A DNA stretch of 64,000 nucleotides from Stercorarius parasiticus (GCA_013396915.1 VWZL01000165.1:156684-220683); one strand, 5' to 3'; numbered from the stretch's first letter, positions 11,701 to 26,074 are shown. Numbers and translations are program-made. Notes: generated from the letters alone by a model not told the origin.

Positions 11701-12229
11701 GCAGCGGCTTCCACCAGCATGATGTCTTAATGCAGTATCAGGATGCTTCTGGGAGGTGCACTACTCAGAAACTTGAAAACACCCCAGTTCTGGTAGCCAC
11801 AATTACTAGTTTTCTTAAATGAACAGTTTAAAACTGGAAGCAAAACACCAAGAGGAAAATCGTTATAGAAAAATAAGCCCTCTCTATGCATGCCCTCCTT
11901 CCCAAAAATCCCATTATCTCAAGCTGGTGGATTGGACAGGTCTGCCTTGTGCATGTACTACAAAAGGGGACACTGTCCAAATACCTCACAAGAAATTCTT
12001 GCCTTCCCTCTGGAGAGATTATTTCTATTTGGCCATAAATCCTTGGTGGTCCCTTAAACCCCCCCTAACTAGTCAAAAATAATGCTAATTGCCTTGGAGT
12101 TGGGTTTGCATCCTCACAGGTTATAGGCTGTCAATTGCCCCTCCACAGTGTATTAGCATTTACTACAGGCTCCATATCTTATCTCACACCATTCTTCATT
12201 TTTCCTGCTTGTTTCTCTTATAGCTACAG
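8711..12229. other. No gene seen; simple repeats and one hairpin
   Basis: It contains a run of 11 C at 9198-9208 and a hairpin at 10056-10075. The frames at 9252-9615 overlap on both strands and 9663-9995 encodes no recognisable domain. The rest is unique AT-rich DNA. Confidence 0.6.
10056..10075. repeat. Perfect 8-bp stem-loop
   Basis: TTGCTGCT at 10056-10063 pairs with AGCAGCAA at 10068-10075 around the loop GCAG. No flanking T-tract or extended stem indicates an RNA gene. Confidence 0.6.
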
Positions 12230-12540
12230 TCAGGATAAGCTGGCATGTTCACACAATAATTATTGAATAGCCAGGTCACATGAAATATTCATAAATCGTT
12301 GCAGAACAGCCCCATCAGCCATCACATGGATGTTAAAAATAATGTGTCCTGAAAAATAATTACCAATTTTTATGTTGCTATCTCCCTACATAGGCATATT
12401 TCTTTCTTTCCTTGCTCTACTGTATTCGCTTCCCATTTAACAAGTTATGTAAAAAAGTTTTAGCACTTCATCTGATGGCTGAGCTGCAGTTATTTATAAT
12501 TATGGAATATTCTTGGGTGTTTGTTTAAAGTGTGCTGGAG
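12230..12540. promoter_or_regulatory. Candidate conserved non-coding tract with AT palindrome
   Basis: AT-rich, non-repetitive tract with a perfect 12-bp palindrome CAATAATTATTG at 12254-12265 that contains homeodomain-type TAAT/ATTA cores. More TAATTA-like and TTTATAATTATGG motifs lie near 12495-12515. The general look resembles vertebrate conserved non-coding elements. Conservation cannot be judged from one sequence. Confidence 0.2.
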
Positions 12541-15500
12541 AGCTGCTGGTTTTGTTTTTTTCTGGTAGGCGGCTCATTACTTCATAAATCTGTGACTGAA
12601 TGGGAATTGTGGCTGGGGAGCAACTGTGCTGCTTCATGCATCATGACCAAGTGTGTGTGGGAGTCAGGAACAGCACCTCTCTGGACCAGCTGCTCCATCC
12701 ATCTGCAGCTGGGTCTAGGTACAGTGATCTACGGTCAAGATCTGCACTGGGAGTATTTTTATAGCTGTTTTATAGCAGCTGGTGTGAATGGCAGTAGAAA
12801 AATGAACGATCAACTTCCTAACCATCAGGAACAAACTAAGAAAGAAAAATAAGCATAAAAATTAGCACATTTTTGTTAGTATTATAAAGACACTCTTTGA
12901 AGTTCAGTTTCTCAGAAGAGCTACTGTAAGCCTACATATTTATTGGTTTGTCACTCAGCTGAATATTTGCTTTATACCGAAACTTGGCACAAAAACGTAT
13001 TTGAGTGGCAAATGATGTTCATAATTTCAGATGCTTTTATGTCCTCTTAAAACTGAAAAATAACTATTTAAAAAGGAAATGTTACTTGAAGCTAGTCTGG
13101 TTTTGTCACTCTTATGGAGAAAAATAAGGGTACACGATCAAATTATTTTTAAAATCCAGGTAGAGTGGGATTGCTTGTCGAATATTGAGTTTATACTTTC
13201 AGTCCATCTGGAATCCAGCCTATGTTAGCAACAACTAACGTTGTGTTAATAAAAGGGCTTAATTCAGCTTGCTATACATTTAATAGCGTGAATTAGTTTT
13301 CTTTATTACCCTAGTTTGAGCAAAATATAAGGAGAAATATTTTTGTATGGCTCTGGCTTTTAATTTTGGATTTAAATAATCATGAGGTATCTCAGCACAT
13401 TTTAGATTATATCTGCAGCTTTCCTGGAGGAGGCTCTGCATGATGTGGTTCTGCAGCTCCTGCCAGAGGAAGTATTGCCATCACATATAAGTCTCGCTTG
13501 TAATGCTTTCACCACAGCATAACACAACATGACACAGAAAGTGAGATTGGCAGCTTTTTGTCAGAGTTCTTTTTAAAATACCTCAGTGATTATTTAGACT
13601 CTCATTACAGAAAACAGAGAGAGTGGACAAAGAAATGAAAGGCTGGTGCTTCCATAAGTGATGTCTGGGAAGAGGATCCTTGGCATCTCCTGTGTAGAGT
13701 TCCTTTCCATGGAGGAAGGGGAGAGCATTCTTATGTCTTTCAGAGTCTATCTTCTCTTTAGAAATGCTCATTAAAAATTCCTCAGAAAAATAATGTCTTG
13801 AATACAGCAACTTGCACCCAATTCTCCATATAAATTTGTCAAGAAGATAATACCTGGAGAGCAAAATCTCTTCAGTTTGTGTGGTGTTTTCCTTGAAATG
13901 ACATATGTTGAACTGAGTGTTTCAGAGCACTATTGCTGTGCTCAGTCTGTCTTTCAGAAAAGAAAAATTCCCTGCCCGTGAACAATAGTCACGTAATTGC
14001 CAAGTCCTGATGTGTCCATTCTCAGTTGTGCATTGTGTCAAAGGAGAATTAAAATTCTCCCAGCATTGGCAATCCCCCACATTGTCACAGTGTGCTTCTT
14101 ACCACACTGGATTTAGCACAAACCACTTCATGGAATGACCTTCCTAAAATATTGACAGCATGTTAATATTTCTGAACCTCCCATGTAGACACGCTTACTC
14201 CCTTACTCATTCCTCTGCTCTGGTTTAGAGAAACAAAGATGTGTTAGGTGGGCTGGGCACGATTTTGTTCATAACTCCGTAAATTCAAAACTCCTATTTA
14301 CTTTTTGGACAGATTTTTTCTTGAATATGACTGCAGAAAGGTAATGGACGCAGTTTGATCAGAAACAGGAGTAAGATGGAGATACCAAAGTAGGAGATGT
14401 CTGGGGGAAGTTTCCTGGCCTCTGACAGAACCTGACTTACCAGACCCTTTCACATGATTCTGGTTTACGTCTGTCTTTCAGCTTCTAAACTTAGCTGAAA
14501 TTTTGATGCCCTTTAAGAGGATATGCATTTTTCTAACATTTATACCACTTGTGTCTGCCCTATTTCTTCAGGAAAATCTTTATCCAAAGTATAATTTTTC
14601 CTCTCCCCTTCAGGAAAAAAAAAAAAGTTCAAATTCCCCTTATATTATTTAGAAATAAATTATTAGTTACATTTCATACTGAGTATTTGGCATCAGTCTA
14701 TTGAAACAATGCTGTAACTAAAATGGAATAGAATAAAACATTGAGAAAAGCTCATTAAAGGCTCATTGTGTTAATGCCGAATATAGGCAACCAACGTAGT
14801 ACACAGTACCTGGGAAAAACGGTTATTCTGGGAACATTCCTAAGTTGGCTTTGAGAATTCAGGCCAGATCGTGAACTGCTCTGGGCAGAGCTGAACCCTT
14901 TTGCACCAGCTGAGCTTCTAGATCTTTCTGTTCAGAGTGTTTTAATCCCTGCATTTTGGCAATGTGGCTGTTAAAATTACCAAGAAGGTGTCAGGGGGGT
15001 GATGGTGGAAAGGAGCAGGGCATGGTCTCCCCTTAATCACAGCCCCCTTTGGGCACTGATAAGAAAATTGTAGAATCAAAACTATATCTCAAAATTCAGA
15101 ACGGCGATTTCAACATAAAAGTAAGAGAAGAGCATCCATGAGATGATATGAAAGAGTCTAATCTGAAAAAATCAGCTGCTCTTTCATGGCCATGCACAGC
15201 TTAGAGCTAAAGAATTAGAAAATGCTACTGTATATTCGATGGGAAAACAGGTCTCTTTAGTGTTTTCCAGTCAGCAGTGACAGTCTGTCTTCCCTGAGCT
15301 TGGTGCAGAGGGTCAATTTGAATCCTCTGAAGTGCCAAGAGCTCCATCTGCTCTTCCATCTGAAATGGGAATATTTTTGCTCTTTTTTTTTAATCTTGAT
15401 TTGGTCTTTCGGTGTTTGTGTTAGAACACACAGCCCAGATGCCAATAATGAGGAAAATATATTAAGTGATAAGGGAGAAAACAGAGAAATTAAAATGAAC

Positions 15501-17859
15501 GAGGTAGGAAAATTGTAAATGGAAAATGGGAGCTGATTGCAATATCCAGCCCAGGTGTGGCTGTGAATTAAAGTGCTTTCCTGAGAGATTCCAACAGATA
15601 TATCCCATAATCCTACACATCTGGGAAAGTGTTGGTCAAGACAGTCCTGGAAGTTGTGCCAAAAACACCTTAAAGATATTCCACACAAAGATCCAGCTTG
15701 CTATATACTCCAGCTGCTGTTTATTAGTGATGCTCATATTTTATGTATGCTAGCACACAAGAATTCTGTTACAGACAAAACTGTATATATAGATTTAAAT
15801 CCATTGATTGTATATTCCACTTAGGCTTTATTGAAGCCTTTTTCTGTATGCAACCACACAGCTATAGTTTCTTTAGTTGAAACTGAAACATATGTATATA
15901 CCTACAAACACACATGCATACAAAGGAATGCTTCAATTTTCCTTAAAACAAATTGGAAAATGTCAGTGCTGCTCATCAAGAAAAAAAAATACACAGCAAT
16001 CTTTCATTTCTCCATTTGCTTTGTTTTCACAGACACCTTGTGCTTTTCTAAATTTAGTGAATTTGAAAAGTCAGTATTCTGATGTTGAGAAATTAACCTT
16101 AGCAATTGTGCGAATGCTTGAACCAGTCTTTGGTGCAGAAGAATTAGTGCAGCATTTTTGTTCTATGTAAGAAGATCACAAAAAAGGAACATCAGAAAAC
16201 ACGCTCCTATTAAACGAAGTTCTTTTTGGGGGTGAAGAAAAAAAAGGTCTTAGCTGTGCATCAGTGGATAAGTATCAGCCCCTTGCCTTTCCCCCTTTTC
16301 TTCTCCCCTTTCCCCCCTACCTTTTCCTTTCCTTCCCACCTTTCCATTCTCTTCCAAGTTGGCAGGTGGTGAAAAGTCCCAGATGTTGGTGGTCTTAAGA
16401 CAATCCATCCTATGAAAAGGATTCTCTTATACCTTTGAGCTATTAACAACTTTGCTTTCAACACCAGGTGTCACTGCAGTGATAGAAAATCTTAAAGTAT
16501 TTTGCAGAATTGGTGAACAAAGCAAGATTTGCTGTTGAATATAAGAAAATCATTCCAGACATACGGTGGCAATGGAAACAAAATAAGTTTGTGGAACTCC
16601 ATAAAGCAGGGTAGCTAGCATAAGCATATAACTTTGAAAGCAAAGCTGGAGAGAGTACAGCTTTAACTCTAATCTACCATTGATACAATGCTCTGGAACT
16701 AAACGGACCAATTTCTATACTTAATAATCACCGATAGGGTTACAAAGCTACTATTAAACAGCATCAATTATCAAGTGATGCAGGCTTAGGTAGGTAAGTT
16801 CATCAAACTAAAAAATGTCCACACTTCACTGAAACTGAATTTACTGTGAAATAAGGACAATTCCACTGAACTTTTCAATGGTTTTGGGGTACAGAACAAA
16901 TTCACAAGTAGACATCAAATATATTCTGAATAGCTTTGGACACAGTATTTCACAGAGGTGTTTCACAGAGATTACTTCAGCGTGTCAGAGACGTTTCAGT
17001 GAATTTTGACAACGCTAATCAGTTACATTTTGCATTGAATTTATTTGCTATTTTTACTACTTTCATAGCATTTTGAAAAAGGTTTAGAATATTTAAAACC
17101 AGGAATCATATTCAGCTATATTTTTCACAGAAAATTATTTCTATTTTTAGACCAGCTCCAGAAATAACAACAAAAAAGATTTACAGAACAAACATTTGTG
17201 TGTTTTGTCTGTTCTGGTAATTCTGATGGCCGAAGGGAAATAAGGGTGTTATAAAATCCCTTTGTCTAAAATGTTTTATGAAGTAAGGTTGCACTGCTGT
17301 CTACTTAAAAATATTATTGTTTCAAGGTAACAAGTAAGAAATAAAACCATGACTTTTAATAATAAAGTAGAAGGAAAAGATAGAAAAACAGAAAAAAAAA
17401 AATTAGAGATAAATAAAACATGAGTGAAGGAGTGCAGGAGTGAAGTTGAGTCTGGAAAAGGGGGGAAGAAGAGTATTATTCTGAAGTTTATCTTTTTGTT
17501 TCTCACTACCTGAATCCATTGTAAAAAAACCCAAAAAGTTAATTTTCTTCTAGAAGAGTTTGTTCTGCCAGCACCAGTAATGGGTGCTCAATGCATGAGC
17601 TTTCTCATCCTATTGTCACCCTCGTCCCACTAAGCAAGGGGAATGAGGGAGTGGGTGTTTGCCCCTTAGCCAAGGTTAGCCCACTGCATAGCTAAAGGTG
17701 TATTAATATCAGGAGTCTATTGCTTTTGTTAAAGTGCTAAAGCACTTGTTCTTTCCTTCCTCAATACACTTTTTTTTTTTTTTTTGTACTTATAGACAGA
17801 ACATTGTCTTCAATAAAAGGATCTAGCTTCATAAAATTGCCTTGGCACAACATGGCCAT
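12541..17859. other. No gene seen; unique non-coding DNA
   Basis: It includes a 12-bp palindrome TCACTGCAGTGA at 16471-16482, a 13-bp-unit duplication of TTTCACAGAG at 16948-16970 and a run of 16 T at 17770-17785. The pyrimidine-rich strand at 16280-16350 explains a minus-strand open frame with repeated Lys/Gly. No exon is supported. Confidence 0.6.
17770..17785. repeat. Poly-T tract (16 T)
   Basis: Uninterrupted T run. No adjoining SINE body or coding remnant was recognised, so it is treated as a simple repeat. Confidence 0.9.
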
Positions 17860-18060
17860 GGTACTGAAAGTGACAATATGCTAATGTAATTTGATTAGCT
17901 GTTCTTTGGTTTTTCATGAGAGAAAAACACGAGGGTGTTTGCATCATAATAAACACAATATCTTAAAATGTTAATATTAGTTAAATGGCATATCCATTAA
18001 AGCAATCTGAAAACTTTTGAAGTCGCTCTGCTAATTGTCCTGAAGGTTATCCAATGAAAC
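17860..18060. promoter_or_regulatory. Candidate conserved non-coding tract
   Basis: AT-rich, non-repetitive stretch with an inverted pair GCTAAT at 17880-17885 and ATTAGC at 17894-17899, plus several TAAT-core motifs near 17965-17985. This is a guess from sequence texture only. Confidence 0.15.
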
Positions 18061-21000
18061 ATAGTTCAGGAGATATAACGTGGTAATTTATATCAGGGGC
18101 TTGAATAAATCTGTTCTCTTCAGTCAGCATCTTCACACCTCCATTTTCACAAAAGTGTTCTGAAGTTGAATTAATCCTTGATACTCCAGGCATAAAACCC
18201 CGTGATTGTTTAATATCTCTCAGCACGGAGGAGGGACACTTAGTGCTACTATACAGCAACAGCTGTAAATCAAATCGACGGGAATACCTTTTTGTGCCTT
18301 TTAAAATGATGGAACTTGTAGCCATAGACTGTTAAGAGGACAAAGGTATGAATGAGTTCCTAAAGAGACAAGATTAATTCATGGGGGAGAAATCAGGTCA
18401 TGGTCAAGAAACAGAAGGTCTGAAATATAAATTCTGACTTGAGAAGTTTATGTTCTGGAGATGATGCCAGTGTTCATATATAGTTCAGTCCATGCCTTGG
18501 TGTGTTATCCTTTCTAGATGTCCATGAATAGCTCCTGATGGAAACAGAACTACCTCAACCAGACTTAGGCTCTTTCTTTATTTTCCAGTGTCATTAACTC
18601 TTGATCCTCAGTAAATGGAAGTGTTCCTGCTTACCATTCTACGGACTGCCTGGTGGAAATGTTTTGAAAGTAGAAACTTTAAAAGCAGAAATAAAATATG
18701 AGTCCATGAGCAAATGCAAGTTACAGTGTCTTACGGATTTACCATTGATTAGCTAAGTCACCCTAAATCTTACGGCATATGCTTTTTGGTTGAGTTGATT
18801 GCATAGATAGGTTATTTAGCTTACACCAAAATAAGCAATCATATTTTGCCTTACAAATGGGTCAGGGTAAGAAGATGCATCGCAACATTTTGATGACTCA
18901 ACTGATGGGCCATAACTACTATAGTTGTCTGAAGCAGTGTGTGAATGACTAAGTACCTGTACTACAGCAGACAAGGTGTTCATTGGTCAGTTGATGTGGT
19001 ATTCCTCTATCAAGACCTAATCTATTCAATGTCTTCACTTTAAAAGACAAGTAAGGCAGGACTCAGAGGAGTACTTAAGTGATCAACTACACCTACACTC
19101 TGGTTTTTGCTCTGTATCCCTGATCTCCCAATTGTACAGCCCAAGTATGACAGTAGCATAATGATGCTGCTATCTGGGCAGTCACCTAAAAACCAGGACC
19201 TGCTAGGGGGCTGGCAAATGAAGATCTCAAAAACTTTGGTGTTTTCCAGAGACAAGACCAAATCTTGATTTACTATTTCTGGGGTCTTATTTTAGGGTCC
19301 AAATATGTTCTTCTTTGACATAGTATGCTTCTCACATATGTTTCTTCCTAATTTTGAAATAAGTTTTTTTCTGATAAATTACAGAAACTCTCTAACTCTT
19401 CTATGTGTACTTACTTCTGTTAATATTTAGTCAGGCTGTAGTATTTATGCAAGTTTGGGACAGATTTTTCTCTTCTACGTTGTATATAATAATAAGTGAA
19501 AAATGATATATCATCTTGACCTGTCAGATTCCTGAACCCACCTTCCTCCCCATGTCTGAAAATGCTTGGAAATTTGGAAACCTCTGAGTCAAAAAAAAAA
19601 AACTTGTCAAAAAGTGTATTTTCCCCTAGAACTTGGACAAAAAAAAAGTGTTTCTGTTTCCAGGAAAAGCCCTGTGAGCTTAAGGTACCTGAGAAGCTCA
19701 ACTTTTTCAATAAACATATATATACAACACTCCTGTCAAGTAGGAAAATAGTATAATCCACATCTTACAGATAATATATGAAGGTAAGAGGAGGTGGAAA
19801 GTCAACTTTTCAAAGAAAAGTTAACCTAATGAATTTTCCTGACTTTGGAAAAACTACACAAACCAAATCTTGGAGACATGCTCATTTTCTAATGAAAATG
19901 TTTACAAATTAAGGAAAGGTCTGCCTTTGGAAAGCTTCCTAGTATCCCACCTGATATACATTCTCAGAATGGATGTGAAGCCATCTATTTTAGACTGGCA
20001 AAACCTTGATTTTGCTGGCTCAGTTTGTGTCCCCTTCCCTAAATTTAAGACACTATCTGGGCACATGCAAAGTTTTCCTAGAAAATCACGTCTATGCTAG
20101 CAGTTTGTGTTGCCATAGTTCTGACAATCACACTTTGTCACAACACTTAACTAACTCTGGCAAGCCAGAATTTATTGTGCAGACCTGGCCTCTATGTCAA
20201 TGTCTAGACCTGATATACCACAGTATGGCCAGAGAAATGTCTGACTGAATTCCTAGTCCAGAGTCATTTCTGGAGCACAGTAAAAGCATATCAAATTGTC
20301 AACACTGTTGTGTACCCATGTTGGAATGTTGGCTTCATGGGTACATTAATTTAAACACATGGAGTATCTATTAGGCTATATTTCAGGCAAATGTTTTGTG
20401 TTTTTTTCTTTTTTTTTTTCTGGGAAAGGAGCTTGACAACTCTTTGAAAGATCAAGAGCTACCAAGGCTTTGGGCATGGGTCAAGAAATGTTAAGTTCTT
20501 AACCATTCACCCATCCCCACAGAAGATAAGGTCTTCCATATGGGAACCCATAATGGTTTTAATGATGGAAATATAATTTCATTATCTAGCTATCTCATGT
20601 AAAGGTGGAAGTTCCATTTAAAGCTGTTTAGTGTTTAATTTTATGTCTGGATAACTACCTGACATGGCTGTCTAGAGAATGACTTTGCAGGAGAATTTTG
20701 GCCAATGGAGAAACATCTGTGAATGCTGGGCAAAAATGGGGGATAACCTCAATGGTGAGATGTTGTTCTGAAATAATCTGAAGGTCTTCTGCTGTTTCAA
20801 TGACCATGACTATTGTATGGCATTATCTCATCTCTGGACAAAATATATCAGAAAAGAGCAAAGCTAGAAACATGCAACAAAATTCTTAGAAAGTCTGTTT
20901 AGATAGTATCAGAATAAGTTGGCCTGATATCATGTCAGATTTAACAAGAGCTACTGGTATAATTTGTAAGTATAGCCTTTACTTTTATTACTTAGTAGTG

Positions 21001-24000
21001 CTTCAGACTTTCTGAACAATATCACTTCTGGAAAGGCACTGAATTGTGTTGCATTTTTGAAGTATGCTATCTGTAAGTTATTCTTTGCATGTCCACTTCA
21101 AAAAGCCTCTTCATTCAGCTGTGATCTTAGCAATGTGCATAGAACGGTGACATCGGAAATATACTCATATATCTGCAACAAAACCTATTTCTCCCTAAAA
21201 TAAGCATATCATTTTTTGAAACATTTGTCTTAAATCTTTGCCTTTTGACGGTTGCCATGTAAAGGTGCAAAAACACCCATAACAAACTGCTCTGCCCTTA
21301 GAAATTCAAATTCTGCCATTGCTTTTCTCCATGTAATTTTTATCACAAAGAAAGCTTTGACAGGGAGCACCAAGGTAAATTCTTTGGATCAATTCTAAGA
21401 CACAGTTGTACGCACAGGTTGTGCCTACACAGATAAAAAGTTTGAGCCAGGAGCAGACCTCTAGCACCGGGACCCGCAGCATTTCTCCTACAGTTAATCT
21501 CTGTTACACATTGAAAACAAAACAACCCCGTACAGTTTTCACATTGCCTGGCCCCTGCTACCTCCGCCGGCGTGCAATTTGCCTTACATCAAAGTTGTGC
21601 TATGGGTGATACCAGCAATCTAATGGTGTGGACAGATCAGTGGGTGGGCCCCAGTTTGGGTAGGTGAAGCCACAAAGCCCCATGTCCTTCAGCTGGGCAT
21701 GTGCAGTAACACAAAATTTTGGTCTATTGAACTTGTAAATACAAGTGGGGATTGCTAGTTTGGGGCTCAGGCTGTTTGCTGAACTGACGCTACCTTATAG
21801 GAGCAACTCACAGCATACAGTGCTGGCAATGCCACTCTCGTGGTGGTCCCTCAGCAGCATCACTTGCCACAGCGTTCCCCAGTCCTTCGCCTAACCAGAG
21901 CATTTCAGTGGCAGGCTCTGTTTCTGCTGTGGAGGAACCACTCATTTTACATGGCTTTGTAAACAATGGGTTGGCTTAAAAAAGAAAACAGATGTTATGA
22001 GCCATTCTGTCACTCCTTCTCTCTACTGAAGACTCACCAGCCTAAAAAGCTGAAATCGACAAGGGTCGTCTCTGGAAAACACAATGCGTGGCACAAAGAA
22101 ACATGCAGCACTTACTCTTTTCTCTGTATATTTACTGAATGTTAGGGTTATTGTTTGCTGTCATTTGGTGTGCTTTGTTTGCCATCATTTAAATGAAATA
22201 TTGGTGGGTTTGTTTCCTGTCTTAGATGACTTTAGGTATAGGAAAATAAGCCAGTTCTGTAGGACAACAGACTGCAAAATACTGGGGCCCTGCTGCTTGT
22301 TTTTCTTGGGAAAAAACAGGTTAGCAACACCTCCAGCAGTTGCACCACTTCGCACAATAACCTCTGCCAACCAAGCCAGGATATTCAGAATTAATTCTCC
22401 TTCCCAATACTTTTATAATTTTTTTCTTTTTTTCACATAGCAGGATGGGGGTGGCTACATCTCCTCTTACCTTTTAGATAGCAAATTTCATTTTGACTAC
22501 ATTTCTAGCTTTCTACCCTAAAAAAAAGATATAAAAGACATATATTAGATCTCAGTTCAATTTCAGTTAACTGAGCCTGCAAACCATTGTTCTCAGTTTC
22601 CTTATCTATTTTGTTTTTCTTTGCTTTGTCCTGAGGATTGCTACAAAAGCACATTGATAAACAGGTCAAAAAAAATTTAATGCTCATGTACTGCATAGGA
22701 GCATTGAGACCTACCACTCCAGAGAGAAATATCTCAGATATGGAAGGAAGTGATATGTGGCCGGTAGGATTTCACCCTCTTCACTCATCTAAACTGCCCA
22801 GAGAATCATGTTTTATATGAGTAATAAAACAAATGGAATGCTGAAAGATGAGGCAAATGATCTGGTTAATGTATATTGTTTAACCTTTTATAAATGCTGT
22901 AAATATCAAGAGACATTGAATCATCCATAAAAGCAGCATCCTATTTTAAATATTTATTTAGCATACAATAGTGCTTGATTTTAGCGCAGGCAGAACATAG
23001 TCTGTAGCTTATTATGTTTTCATATTCTTTAAATGTCCACCATGTTAGCAAGAATCGTATGTGTAAGGCTTAGGTACAGGCCATCTTTTCCGATTATTTA
23101 CACCACAAACTCACTCCTAATACTGATGAAACAGAGATTGAAAGTGCATAAAACTGGGGATAGTGTGTTCCCTACAGCTTCTTTCTTCCTGCAATTCTGC
23201 TATCTGCATACTGGTTGTTGATTTCAGTCATTAGAATGCTTACAGATATCGAGGACACGATTTTAGTCCATTTTACCAGAAGTGCAGAAAAATGCTCCTG
23301 GATGGTCCTGAAAACTCAGGCAGATGAACTTGCAAACTCCCTGGGAGCACAGTGCCTAGAGGCAGTGGTTGAGGAAGTTATTATCTCGCCTGTCACTCTT
23401 CCAATTCACCTTTGATCCGTCATCCCCATACTATGTACCATGCACATTTCTCACCGTCACATAGGTGGATTCCTTTGAAGTGGAGGCTCCCTTGGCTCCA
23501 AATGCAGCTGCCATCCACTAGGACAAGAAAATTCCGTTTTGCAAAAACTGTAGAAGCAACAACACATTGGATCTGAATATTAATTATTTCTGGAGACTGT
23601 AGCAGCATATACAATGATCATGAAGTAAATCCAGATACCTAATTGGTGCTTATGCTTTTACAATAGATGTTTCACAGGAATTAACACTCACATAACTCAA
23701 ATGGCACTATTTAGCATTACCAAAGACCCAATGTTTTGTTAATAGATAGAATTGGTCATAAATTTTCTGCTGAAGCAAAGTTTGCTGAAAAATGCCAATT
23801 GGTTGAGTGTGAAATATTACATTCAAAACATCTTGGGTTTGAGAAAGTTTTGCTGAATCCAAGGCAAGATTCCAAGAGAAACTGTGTTTCTGGCAGGTCT
23901 ACCCCAGTCCTGGGAACTCTGTGAGCTACAGCATGGCCAGCCTGAAAGCAGGAGTCCCAAATGGGTCCACGTCATGGCTGGGGATGCTGCAAAATTTCAG

Positions 24001-24013
24001 GGCCCCCCAGTAG
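18061..24013. other. No gene seen; unique non-coding DNA
   Basis: AT-rich with A runs near 19590-19640 and a perfect stem-loop at 19804-19822 (AACTTTTC / GAAAAGTT, 3-nt loop). An ATG frame at 22084-22440 (118 codons) is hydrophobic and cysteine-containing but has no recognisable domain and is probably chance. A slightly GC-rich pocket occurs at 21540-21580, with CGCCGGCG at 21565-21572. Confidence 0.6.
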
Positions 24014-24066
24014 AAATGAGCCTGGATATGCTCCAAACAGAGATGAACCTGGATTTGTCCCAGCCG
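24014..24066 (+). repeat. Imperfect 27-bp tandem duplication
   Basis: ATGAGCCTGGATATG (from 24016) is followed 27 bases later by ATGAACCTGGATTTG (from 24043), each ending in a TCC(C)A-type segment. In one frame the unit gives nine residues, NEPGYAPNR then DEPGFVPAG. The reading frame is short and no gene is supported. Confidence 0.65.
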
Positions 24067-26074
24067 GGGAACTCCCTAAAGCTACCAGAATTAGTTACAG
24101 GATGTGGAGAGTCTCTATAAGTTTGAAATTTAGAAAATTTCCACTACAGATTATAACAAAAATAAAGGTAAGATTCCTACTTTCCAAACACTCCTATTGA
24201 TAGATGTGTTAGACATAACTAGAAGGAGCACAGAGTTTAAGCTTACTGGTCAAATCATCATTAGTCTTTACTGAGTAGAGGGCTGGGCTCTAAACACTGT
24301 GAAACTAAATCAGCATAGTTCAAAACATGGCCCATGGGTCAGATCTGGCAGAGAAATTGCTTCCATCTGTCCCAGTCACGGGTCCCTGGAGTGGAGGGGG
24401 AGCGGGTGTTCAGGCAGCTGATACAGCTCAATCAGCCAAGCAACCTCTGACCCTGCACATAGCCCTGTGCAGCTGTGGACTTTCTGGGTCCTCATGAGGG
24501 GTGGGAGTGAGACTGGAGGCAGTGGGATCCCTGACACACAGTAGAATCGCCATGGTTGCCCCTCGTGGACCGTTCTGCTTTTCACAGATGCTTTCAGTGC
24601 AGAATGACATGCTGTGGCTCACCTTCCTACCTGACATGCCTCCTGTCCAACAGTTGAAAACAAGAATCATTGGAACCCACTGTTTTTTACCATATTTTGA
24701 ACTAAAATTACGAGTATCAGATTGTTTCCATGCGACATCGTAGGTTACTGAACTCACTTATGAATGAATGCTGCTTTAAAATGTTCAAATATATTTCCAA
24801 CTAGGTGACTTAAAATTTTAGCTGGACAAGTTTCAAATGGCTTTTGGATCACAAGTACTATTATTGTCAGTGTTTATCCCAGTTATAACAATTGTATTAA
24901 AATCCCGTGCAGTAACACATTGGTTGGATACTGCGTTGATTTTAGTGACAGCTACTTACCTACTTTGGAGGCACAATTCCTTCCTTCATCCCTGTATTGT
25001 CACTGTTTGTGGAGGATGGAGCAGGCCACCATGCAGTTATTGTTTAAAGAATTCAACATTGTTTACAGCAGCTCAGTGAGGTTGGTGGTGATGGAGGCAG
25101 TAGGTAGGGATAACTTCTAGTGCAGTCTTCTGTCCCCTTTAGGTGTTTTGGTGGTGAGGTAAGAAGCTGCTCTGCAGAGCTTCAGGTCCTTACCCTGGAT
25201 GGAGAGCAGGAATAAGTCTGAAGAAATTGCATTACCCATAGGCTAGAAACAGCCCTTAATATTTTTATTTCCTAGATAAAAGGTTGAAGATGTTGCCAAA
25301 ATTTGCCGAAGTCTTGGGAGAAGGCAGGAGGTGACAGACGATCTAAGCAGAAACAAAACAAATGGACCTTTGAGATGAACCAGGGTCAAAGGAAAAGCTA
25401 GAAAAGGGACAGTTGAATGCATGATGAAACTGTGAGGCACATGACAAGGAGGGATGGAACGATACATAGAGCTTGAGGAAGGGAATATTGAGGTAGTGGG
25501 TGGAAGAGGAGAAGAGCTGGATATGAAGTTGTTTGGATTCTTGGTCACGGAGTACAAGAAAGTATACTGCTCCTAAAATCAGAGCTACCAATAGTCAGCA
25601 GAACCGTGAATCTTTACTGACTTTTTTCGTGCATAATCTGTCTCCTAAACATTCATTTTTATTTCCATGATTCCTCCACGTCTTCTTTCTGGGTTTTGTT
25701 CTGCAACATTTTTTTTTTTATTTATTTTTAACTTGTGAATATCAAGCCCAGTGTTTGTTTATATATGATTTCTTCAATGTGATAATGGACTGGATATTGA
25801 CCACCTATTTGCCTGTTTAAATTGGGATTTTTTTAGGTAAAGGGCATGAAAGAATATGAATCTATGAATGGCAGCACTGGAGTGTATGGAACCCAGGATC
25901 ACTGGGTAATTCTGTTTGGAAGGAACCTTAGGAATTTCATAAGAAAATGGTTGCTTTCTCTTCAAAACACTGCAGATTTTGATTCTTCTTGGGCAAGTAC
26001 CTGAGCAGCTACCTCTGTGTACAAAGTGTCAAGTGCGGCTGAAGTACGAGAATCCACAGACACAAGCTACAACA
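24067..26074. other. No gene seen; unique non-coding DNA
   Basis: Short overlapping frames on both strands at 24376-24757 and 25243-25591 show no domain. There is a T-rich run near 25710-25735. Nothing else is recognised. Confidence 0.6.

Noticed and set aside
15257..15688. 143-codon minus-strand frame
   Set aside because: No domain, a low-complexity Lys-rich stretch produced by a T run on the plus strand, and overlapping open frames on the other strand.
22084..22440. Hydrophobic, cysteine-containing 118-codon ATG frame
   Set aside because: No domain or topology pattern was convincing, and the hydrophobicity follows from T-rich sequence.
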